This document shows, piece by piece, positions 13,507-18,246 of a DNA stretch of 19,553 bases. Source of the DNA: Ruminococcus sp. UBA3855 (GTDB lineage: Bacteria; Bacillota; Clostridia; Oscillospirales; Ruminococcaceae). The stretch's first letter is position 1. Each line of letters opens with the position of its first letter. Position numbers and translations under genes: made by a program. Below the pieces are notes generated by a model, which made no database searches, was not told the origin of the DNA, and saw only the letters and a program-made list of their open reading frames with translations. The stretch lies in NCBI GenBank assembly GCA_002392545.1, contig DGHF01000172.1, positions 1 to 19,553 of the forward strand, given 5' to 3'.

Positions 13507-14160
13507 TTCCTGACGGAGAAACAATAATAATTTTTTCTCCTTGCGTGATACCTGCACTTGTGAGATACCCAAAATTTCAGCGGTCTTGCTTTGGGTGAAT
13601 TCCCTGAAATAACGCAGTTCCAATAATTTCCGGTCGGATTCCGGTAATTTCTGCATGACCTGTCTCAATGCAAGTTTATCTGTGATGGAGCTGTCAGGGG
13701 ATTCGACAGCAATATCATTTTGTCCTTCGTCTTCATCGGGAGCTGTCAGGGAAATGACCGGAGCACACGCACACAAAGCCTCTGTAATTTCTTCAGGGGT
13801 TGCCCCTGTTCTTTTCGCTAAGACTGACAACGGCGGTTCTGTTCCGGTTTCCTTGACAATCTGCTCACGGACAGCCTGCACTTTCAGGGATAATTCACGC
13901 ATACTGCGTGGGACGTGTACCGCTCCGCCGTCCCGAAATAAACGGCGGATTTCTCCCAGTATGACAGGGACGGCATAAGTCGAAAACTGCAAGCCTCTTT
14001 CTGCATCAAACGCTTTGGAAGCCTTGACAAGCCCTTCACATCCGGCGGAATATAAATCCTCATAGGGAATGCCACGATTCCGGAAGCGATTCGCACAATG
14101 ATGAACCAATCCAAGATGTTCTTCCGGTGAAATTGATTTTTGTTTCTGCATGGTGCTCAT
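13495..14160 (-). CDS. sigF: Sporulation sigma factor F
   Basis: RNA polymerase sigma factor of the SigF/SigG/SigB group, 221 residues; SigF drives early forespore transcription. Region 2 is clear (YEDLYSAGCEGLVKASKAFDAERGLQFSTYAVPVILGEIRR, residues 33-73), followed by VHVPRSMREL, region 3, and a region 4 helix-turn-helix near TQSKTAEILGISQVQVSRKEKK (189-210). Position as third gene of the spoIIA operon argues for SigF rather than SigG. The start overlaps the spoIIAB stop as ATGA, indicating translational coupling. No terminator is visible after it; its end overlaps mutY. Confidence 0.95.
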   Translation of the reverse strand: MSTMQKQKSISPEEHLGLVHHCANRFRNRGIPYEDLYSAGCEGLVKASKAFDAERGLQFSTYAVPVILGEIRRLFRDGGAVHVPRSMRELSLKVQAVREQIVKETGTEPPLSVLAKRTGATPEEITEALCACAPVISLTAPDEDEGQNDIAVESPDSSITDKLALRQVMQKLPESDRKLLELRYFREFTQSKTAEILGISQVQVSRKEKKLLLFLRQELLR

Positions 14161-14621
14161 TCGTCGGAAGATTCCTCTTGTGGGTTGTCCGTCCTGCCAA
14201 GTTTCCGGCGCATGGTCACGACTGTGCCATGTTCGGGGGAACTGCGGATATGAAAAGTATCCATGAATTCTGTCATAATCGCAAAGCCAAGCCCTGCATG
14301 GTCTTCCTGTTCAGGGGCGGTGGTGTAAAGCGGCTGCATTGCCTTTTCAATGTCTTCGATGCCACAGCCTTTGTCAGCGACTCTTATGTAAACGGTTTTT
14401 TCAGGAAGAAGGCGGAGACAAATGGAAACTTCTCCTTCACTGTTGCGGTATCCGTGGGCAATGGAATTTGTGACGGCTTCTGAAATGACGGTTCTCAGGT
14501 CGGCAATGTCCTGAATGGTCGGGTCAGCCTGAATCAAAAAAGCAGAAAGACAAGCCCTTGCAATGGCTTCATTTTCTGAAACTGCCGGAAAGGTGCATTT
14601 GAATTCATTTAAAATTTTCAT
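14157..14621 (-). CDS. spoIIAB: Anti-sigma F factor SpoIIAB
   Basis: GHKL-fold kinase that binds and inhibits SigF and phosphorylates SpoIIAA. The N-box SEAVTNSIAHGY (residues 47-58, Asn52), the VADKGCGIED ATP-binding motif (81-90) and HAGLGFAIM (108-116) are all present. At 154 residues it is a little longer than the Bacillus protein through an acidic tail ending QEESSDE. It overlaps spoIIAA by 4 bases upstream and sigF by 4 downstream. Confidence 0.96.
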   Translation of the reverse strand: MKILNEFKCTFPAVSENEAIARACLSAFLIQADPTIQDIADLRTVISEAVTNSIAHGYRNSEGEVSICLRLLPEKTVYIRVADKGCGIEDIEKAMQPLYTTAPEQEDHAGLGFAIMTEFMDTFHIRSSPEHGTVVTMRRKLGRTDNPQEESSDE

Positions 14622-14950
14622 GATTGGTTCTCCTTTTGTGAAAAGTTCTGGATTTTTGCAAGCCGTTCCATTCCGGCGAGTTTCAGAATCCTTCCGATAT
14701 GCGGTGAGGGATTGGCAATGATTAAATCACTGCCAAGGGGGGAGATAATTTTATATCGTCCCATAATCAGACCAATTCCGGAGCTGTCCATGAAACTCAC
14801 GTCCTGAAAATCCAGTACCAGCATTTCAGGCATATAGGCATAAATTGCATCATCAATTTCCGACCGCATGAAACTGCTGGAATGATGGTCAATTTCGCCG
14901 TCAAGCCGGATGTGCAGGACGGAGGTTTCAGGGTTATAATGTATCTGCAT
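14618..14950 (-). CDS. spoIIAA: Anti-sigma F factor antagonist SpoIIAA
   Basis: STAS-domain protein of 110 residues that, when unphosphorylated, frees SigF from SpoIIAB. The phosphorylation-site motif FMDSSGIGLIMGRYK is intact; Ser57 corresponds to the phosphorylated serine of Bacillus (Ser58). The N-terminal LHIRLDGEIDHHSS is typical. AAAGGAAG stands 8 bases before the ATG. First gene of the operon, behind a promoter carrying a Spo0A box. Confidence 0.96.
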   Translation of the reverse strand: MQIHYNPETSVLHIRLDGEIDHHSSSFMRSEIDDAIYAYMPEMLVLDFQDVSFMDSSGIGLIMGRYKIISPLGSDLIIANPSPHIGRILKLAGMERLAKIQNFSQKENQS

Positions 14951-14984
14951 TTGTATTGCTTCCTTTCTTTTCTAAGATAATTCT

Positions 14985-14993
14985 ATTATAGCA
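14985..14993 (-). promoter_or_regulatory. Promoter of the spoIIA operon (extended -10)
   Basis: On the minus strand TGC-TATAAT (14993-14985), a consensus sigma-A extended -10 with no good -35. No SigH-type AGGA / GAAT pair is visible. The Spo0A box lies where the -35 would be. Confidence 0.65.
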
Positions 14994-15002
14994 TAATCAC
15001 AA

Positions 15003-15009
15003 TGTCGAA
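15003..15009 (-). promoter_or_regulatory. Spo0A box at the spoIIA promoter
   Basis: TGTCGAA on the plus strand (TTCGACA in the direction of spoIIA), an exact match to the 0A box. It is 12 bases upstream of the -10 and overlaps the -35 position, as in Spo0A-activated sigma-A promoters of Bacillus. Confidence 0.7.
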
Positions 15010-15049
15010 AACAAACCAAATATAGAAAAATTTTCGGAAATTTTATGAC

Positions 15050-15077
15050 AAAAAACTGCAATATTTCGCAGTTTTTT
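15050..15077. terminator. Symmetric hairpin with T-runs (bidirectional terminator form)
   Basis: AAAAAACTGC (15050-15059) and GCAGTTTTTT (15068-15077) form a perfect 10-bp stem with an 8-base loop. It lies between two divergent promoters with no gene upstream on either strand. Confidence 0.6.
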
Positions 15078-15149
15078 ATTTTGCACAAAATTTTTTGAAA
15101 AATTGAAACGTTTTTTTAAAACTTTAAGATTCTTTTAAGCCGGAGGCAA

Positions 15150-15155
15150 TATAAT
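15150..15155 (+). promoter_or_regulatory. -10 of the VTC-DUF4956 operon
   Basis: TATAAT at 15150-15155. No -35 resembling TTGACA stands at 16-18 bases; instead two CTTT(T)AAG motifs, with TTTAAG at 15123 and 15134 and thus 11 bases apart, lie just upstream. Confidence 0.55.
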
Positions 15156-15214
15156 AAAATCACAATCAAACATGAAATGAAAAACATTCCAATAAAATTC
15201 AAATCGAAAGGAGC

Positions 15215-15253
15215 GGAGGATACCGGAGGAAAGTTCCTCAGGGTATCAGATAT
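15215..15253 (+). promoter_or_regulatory. Shine-Dalgarno and hairpin in the VTC gene leader
   Basis: GGAGGA (15215-15220) is followed by a stem-loop at 15221-15245 (TACC / GGTA outer and GAGGA / TTCCTC inner pairing around AAGT) and then 8 bases to the ATG. Folded, the hairpin would bring the Shine-Dalgarno to normal distance; a second GGAGGA is buried within its stem. Confidence 0.55.
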
Positions 15254-16084
15254 ATGGCTATTAGTACATTCATGAGAAAAGAAATTAAGTTCCTGTTAAG
15301 TATGGAACAGTATGAGGCTCTCCTCGTTGAGGTTCACAAGTACATGGACCCTGATAAATTCTGTGTCGGCGGTAAGGATTACGGCATCTACAATCTCTAT
15401 TATGATACTCCCGATGATTACCTGATTCGCACATCTCTGGAGAAGCCCAAGTATAAGGAAAAGCTGAGACTGAGAAGTTACTTCTCACCGGCTGCACCTT
15501 CTGACAAGGTATTCCTCGAAATCAAAAAGAAGGTCAACGGAATCGTTACCAAAAGACGTGTTACCTTGACATTGGCGGAGTCTGATGCGTACATCATGCA
15601 GAGACAGAAGCCGGTTGACCTTTCCAAGTACATCCAGAAGCAGATTTTCTCCGAACTGGACGTTTTCCTTGACAGCTACCCTATCGCCCCCAAGCAGTAT
15701 ATCAGCTATCAGAGAAGCGCATTTTTCGGCAAGGATGACCCCGATTTCCGTCTGACATTTGACCGTCAGATTACCGAGCGCAGATATGACCTTTCTTTGA
15801 GCCTTCCGAGCTACGGTGCGCAGATTATCGCTCCCAATCAGAGACTCATGGAAGTCAAGATTGCAGGTGCAATGCCTTTGTGGCTGTCTCAGAAGCTTTC
15901 TGAACTGAAAATCTACAAAATCAGTTTTTCCAAGTATGGCACAGCTTACAAGCGTTACATTCGCAACAAGCTTTATAAAGAGGGGCGTTTCCATGATGAG
16001 GAACTGTATGCAGGTGCATCTTCTGCAACATCCAGACCCCAGAGAATGAACCGTGAAACACAGTCTGGCATTGTTCTCCCCTGA
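15254..16084 (+). CDS. VTC-domain (polyphosphate polymerase-like) protein
   Basis: A 276-residue protein with the VTC tunnel-fold signature: RKEIKFLL (Arg8, Glu10, Lys12), LYYDT (48-52), KEKLRLRSY (68-76), VFLEIKKK (86-93), KRRV (100-103), LMEVKI (198-203) and SFSKYG (224-229). In eukaryotic VTC4 this fold makes polyphosphate from ATP; in bacteria the domain is often encoded next to DUF4956 and CotH-type genes and its product is uncertain. The C-terminal 35 residues are low-complexity. The ATG at 15254 lacks a directly adjacent Shine-Dalgarno and appears to rely on the leader hairpin. Codons are biased as in groL (AAG, TAC, AGA), unlike the neighbouring genes, suggesting high expression. Confidence 0.88.
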   Translation: MAISTFMRKEIKFLLSMEQYEALLVEVHKYMDPDKFCVGGKDYGIYNLYYDTPDDYLIRTSLEKPKYKEKLRLRSYFSPAAPSDKVFLEIKKKVNGIVTKRRVTLTLAESDAYIMQRQKPVDLSKYIQKQIFSELDVFLDSYPIAPKQYISYQRSAFFGKDDPDFRLTFDRQITERRYDLSLSLPSYGAQIIAPNQRLMEVKIAGAMPLWLSQKLSELKIYKISFSKYGTAYKRYIRNKLYKEGRFHDEELYAGASSATSRPQRMNRETQSGIVLP

Positions 16085-16132
16085 GTCTGTGCATTCACTG
16101 AAAATTTTATATCTTGAAAGGAAGTATTGATT

Positions 16133-16837
16133 ATGTTTGATTCATTATTATTGACAAGTGGTACAGATTACACCACACAGGTTACAACAGTTCCGTTTGG
16201 TTCGTTTCTGATTTGTTTGCTGGTTTCACTGGCGATTGGTTTCGGGGTAAGTTTCCTGTACATGCTGACCCACAAGAAAGAGGGCTATGCTCAGAGCTAT
16301 GCCATCACGCTGATTATGTTACCGCCTATCGTCTGTGTACTGCTGATGCTGATTAACTTCATTGGTGGTATTGCAATCGCCGGAATTTTCGGCTTGACAA
16401 GATACCGTTCTGTCGCAGCTGACCCAAAAGACATTGGTTATGTATTTCTTGCAATGGCGGTTGGCGTTGTGACTGGTATGGGCTATATCGCATATGCGGT
16501 TGTATTCTTCCTCATTATCGCCGCTGTTCTGTACGCTCTGAATGCTATGGACTACGCAGCACCCAAGGCAAGTGACATGACCCTGAAAATTTCCGTTCCG
16601 GAAAACCTCAACTATGACGGTTTGTTTGATGCAGTTCTCAACAAGTACTGTGCAAGCTGGAAACTCCGCAGAGTCAAGACAACAAACTTCGGTTCTATGT
16701 TCGATTGCATCTATGCAATTCAGCTTCCCAACAATGTGGAACAGAAGAAAATGATTGATGAACTCCGCACACTGAACGGCAATATGACCATCACATTGAC
16801 ACTGTTCAAATACGAAGATAAAATTTATGAAAAGTAA
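16133..16837 (+). CDS. DUF4956 membrane protein
   Basis: A 234-residue membrane protein of the DUF4956 family. It has about four to five hydrophobic segments (residues 22-44, 56-90, 101-116 and 118-138), the family signature GIFGLTRYRSVAADPKDIGYVFLAMAVG (84-111), and a soluble C-terminal domain of about 90 residues. The pairing with a VTC-domain gene 48 bases upstream is a recurrent arrangement and suggests a joint function at the membrane. AAAGGAAG (16118-16124) is 8 bases before the ATG at 16133; a TTG at 16127 is less likely. A strong terminator follows. Confidence 0.9.
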   Translation: MFDSLLLTSGTDYTTQVTTVPFGSFLICLLVSLAIGFGVSFLYMLTHKKEGYAQSYAITLIMLPPIVCVLLMLINFIGGIAIAGIFGLTRYRSVAADPKDIGYVFLAMAVGVVTGMGYIAYAVVFFLIIAAVLYALNAMDYAAPKASDMTLKISVPENLNYDGLFDAVLNKYCASWKLRRVKTTNFGSMFDCIYAIQLPNNVEQKKMIDELRTLNGNMTITLTLFKYEDKIYEK

Positions 16838-16853
16838 TTCCTGCCATACTTGG

Positions 16854-16891
16854 GAACACCGGAAGCATCTGCTTCCGGCGGTTCTTTTTTT
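16854..16891 (+). terminator. Terminator of the VTC-DUF4956 operon
   Basis: CCGGAAGC (16859-16866), loop ATCT, GCTTCCGG (16871-16878), with additional GAAC / GTTC pairing outside, followed by seven T (16885-16891). Confidence 0.93.
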
Positions 16892-16983
16892 CTGTGAACA
16901 TTATTTACAAAATGTAACATTTTTTTTGAAATATGGTTGACATTTGGCATTCGTGTAAAAAGCAGGGGATTACAAATGCTATG

Positions 16984-17063
16984 AGATACCGTTTTCAATT
17001 TTATGAATAAATTATGTATTGAATTTGGAAAATTGAAATTACATAATTTATTCATAAGTATCT
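16984..17063. repeat. Nested inverted repeat with 18-bp perfect arms
   Basis: TTATGAATAAATTATGTA (17001-17018) is exactly inverted at 17040-17057. Outside, AGATAC (16984-16989) pairs with GTATCT (17058-17063); inside, AATTT (17022-17026) pairs with AAATT (17030-17034). The whole could fold into an 80-base AT-rich hairpin or cruciform. Confidence 0.85.
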
Positions 17064-17101
17064 GAAAGAATTTCAAGGTTTCTTGTGAAAAAACATGATT
17101 T

Positions 17102-17132
17102 TTGAATATGATTCGTTTATTTCAGATATAAT
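17102..17132 (+). promoter_or_regulatory. Promoter of the candidate RNA gene
   Basis: TATAAT at 17127-17132, with TTGAAT at 17102-17107 as a possible -35 (19-base spacer, longer than ideal). Transcription would begin near 17139. Confidence 0.55.
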
Positions 17133-17138
17133 TGAGTA

Positions 17139-17453
17139 TTGTAATCGCTATCGAAATCGAGTAAAATAATGAAAACAGCAAACAAAAAGCCCGATGGAAT
17201 CGCAGGTTTCGGGAGTCCTCCCCTCTCAATCACTTCCGTAACGCTTTCCGGAAATGGACGGCTCAAGTCAATGCTGTAGAAAAGTAGATGTTCTTAACTT
17301 TAGCGCAGTGGGGTGAAAATCCCAGTTGAGAAACGGCTTTTCATCAGAATGACAGCTTTCAGTGCAGATGAGTGAAAACTCAAGATAAGCTGTACATTTT
17401 TACCTTCCTCTTTATGAAAACATCCAGAATGTGCTGGATGTTTTTTCTTTTTT
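17139..17453 (+). ncRNA. Candidate structured non-coding RNA (about 315 nt)
   Basis: A non-coding, relatively GC-rich island inside AT-rich sequence, bounded by a -10 box and an intrinsic terminator. Helices visible: CCCGA / TCGGG (17190-17194, 17209-17213); CACTTCCG / CGGAAATG with one mismatch (17231-17238, 17249-17256); GAC / GTC (17257-17269); GCT plus AAAGT / ACTTT plus AGC (17273-17304); TGGGG / TCCCA with loop UGAAAA (17309-17324); and AATGACAGCTT / AAGCTGTACATT with one bulged A (17348-17358, 17387-17398), which encloses TGAG / CTCA with the same UGAAAA loop (17369-17382). The two UGAAAA hairpins are each preceded by CTTT, a few bases and GCAG, so the domain is duplicated. It does not show the hallmarks of tmRNA, SRP RNA or RNase P RNA. 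It is separated from clpB by a terminator and another promoter, so it is not a leader. Family not identified. Confidence 0.65.
17417..17453 (+). terminator. Terminator of the candidate RNA
   Basis: CATCCAG (17421-17427), loop AATGTG, CTGGATG (17434-17440), then TTTTTTCTTTTTT; the preceding AAAA (17417-17420) extends the stem. Confidence 0.93.
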
Positions 17454-17503
17454 CATTGTTTCATAATTTGCAGAAAAAATTATTAGTTTTTTGAAAAAAG
17501 TAC

Positions 17504-17532
17504 TTGACAAACGACAGAGAGTGTGCTATAAT
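17504..17532 (+). promoter_or_regulatory. Consensus sigma-A promoter of RHH-clpB
   Basis: TTGACA (17504-17509), a 17-base spacer and TATAAT (17527-17532), a perfect consensus. The spacer contains AGAGAGTGTGC (17516-17526), also present in the CIRCE region of groESL. AACTT (17534-17538) and AAGTT (17546-17550), just downstream, are a possible operator. Confidence 0.92.
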
Positions 17533-17588
17533 AAACTTGTAAGAAAAGTTAATAATATCAATGCCGAATTCATAAGGTGGTGAATCCA

Positions 17589-18224
17589 GTGAAGAAAAGT
17601 ATTTACAGCCTTGTGCTTTCTGACAATGTCGTTGCGGAGATTGACCGCATGGCATATCAACTGCATACAAGCCGTTCCAATTTAATCAATCAGATTTTAG
17701 CAGAACATCTTTCCTGTGTCACTCCGGAAATGCGGATGCAGGCGGTATTTTCCCACATGGAACAGGTGATGCAACAATTCCGCATTCTCGAACAGACTTC
17801 AGACAGAATGCTGTCCCTGCAAAGTCAGTTGGATTACAAGTATAAACCGACAGTACAGTATTTTGTCAAGCTGTACCCCATGCCGGAAGGGGAAAAAGTG
17901 GGCGTTCTGAGGGTGGTGCTCCGGACACAGAATCTGAATTTAATTCAGAACCTTGAGCGGTTTTTCCGGCTGTGGGTGCATTGGGAAGAAGAATATATTC
18001 CCTGTACGGCTGGAACAGTCTATGAACTTTCGACCGGAAAATTGGAACGCTCTATCCGGAATCCCTGCGAAAAGGAAACGGAACTCGCTGAGTTAATTGG
18101 CGAATATGTGACAAGATTTGACAAGTATCTGAAAGCATGGTTTGCAGGTTCTTCTGACCCTGTCGACACTGCGGAAAAGCTCGAAAATGCTTTCTCAAAG
18201 GAGCATATTACAAAAACTATCTGA
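17589..18224 (+). CDS. Ribbon-helix-helix (CopG-like) regulator
   Basis: A 211-residue protein. The first 45 residues, KKSIYSLVLSDNVVAEIDRMAYQLHTSRSNLINQILAEHL, fit a ribbon-helix-helix DNA-binding domain: a short strand, then helix, turn and helix with the typical SRSNLINQIL. The rest (about 50-211), including helical MEQVMQQFRILEQTSDRMLSLQSQL and a beta-rich segment with LRVVLRTQNLNLIQNLERFF, is unrecognised. The start is probably the GTG at 17589, because AAGGTGGTG (17574-17582) then serves as Shine-Dalgarno; GTG codons at 17577 and 17580 would lie within it. It is 22 bases from clpB and shares its promoter, so it may regulate that operon; this is inference. Confidence 0.82.
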   Translation: MKKSIYSLVLSDNVVAEIDRMAYQLHTSRSNLINQILAEHLSCVTPEMRMQAVFSHMEQVMQQFRILEQTSDRMLSLQSQLDYKYKPTVQYFVKLYPMPEGEKVGVLRVVLRTQNLNLIQNLERFFRLWVHWEEEYIPCTAGTVYELSTGKLERSIRNPCEKETELAELIGEYVTRFDKYLKAWFAGSSDPVDTAEKLENAFSKEHITKTI

Positions 18225-18246
18225 TAAAGAGTGAGGAGGAATTTTT

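Larger units (their letters stand above)
14951..15253. other. Divergent intergenic region, spoIIA / VTC gene
   Basis: Very AT-rich, no gene. It holds the spoIIA promoter and 0A box, a 10-bp hairpin with T-runs on both strands (15050-15077), tandem TTTAA motifs, the VTC-gene -10 (15150-15155) and a structured leader with three Shine-Dalgarno-like stretches. Confidence 0.7.
16838..17588. other. 750-base non-coding region upstream of the RHH gene
   Basis: No credible protein gene on either strand. It contains the DUF4956 terminator, an interrupted palindrome AAAATGT-A-ACATTTT (16909-16923), a nested inverted repeat (16984-17063), a probable free-standing RNA gene (about 17139-17453) and the consensus promoter of the RHH-clpB unit. 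Confidence 0.75.

Noticed and set aside
15485..15994. 169-codon minus-strand frame opposite the VTC gene
   Set aside because: Shadow of the conserved VTC-domain coding sequence.
16937..16965. TTGACA at 16937 as a promoter
   Set aside because: No acceptable -10 at 16-18 bases; the nearest TAAAAA is only 13 bases away.
16825..17076. 83-codon minus-strand frame in the 16838-17588 gap
   Set aside because: It runs through the DUF4956 terminator and the inverted repeat; composition is that of AT-rich non-coding DNA.
17139..17453. tmRNA, SRP RNA or RNase P RNA identity for the candidate RNA
   Set aside because: None of their conserved cores (tmRNA acceptor and T-arm sequence, the SRP GGAAGGAAGCAGC-type loop, the RNase P GAGGAAAGTCC-type segment) is present.
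17139..17588. Riboswitch or T-box leader for the RHH-clpB operon
   Set aside because: The structured RNA ends in a strong terminator and a separate consensus promoter follows at 17504, so it is unlikely to be a leader.
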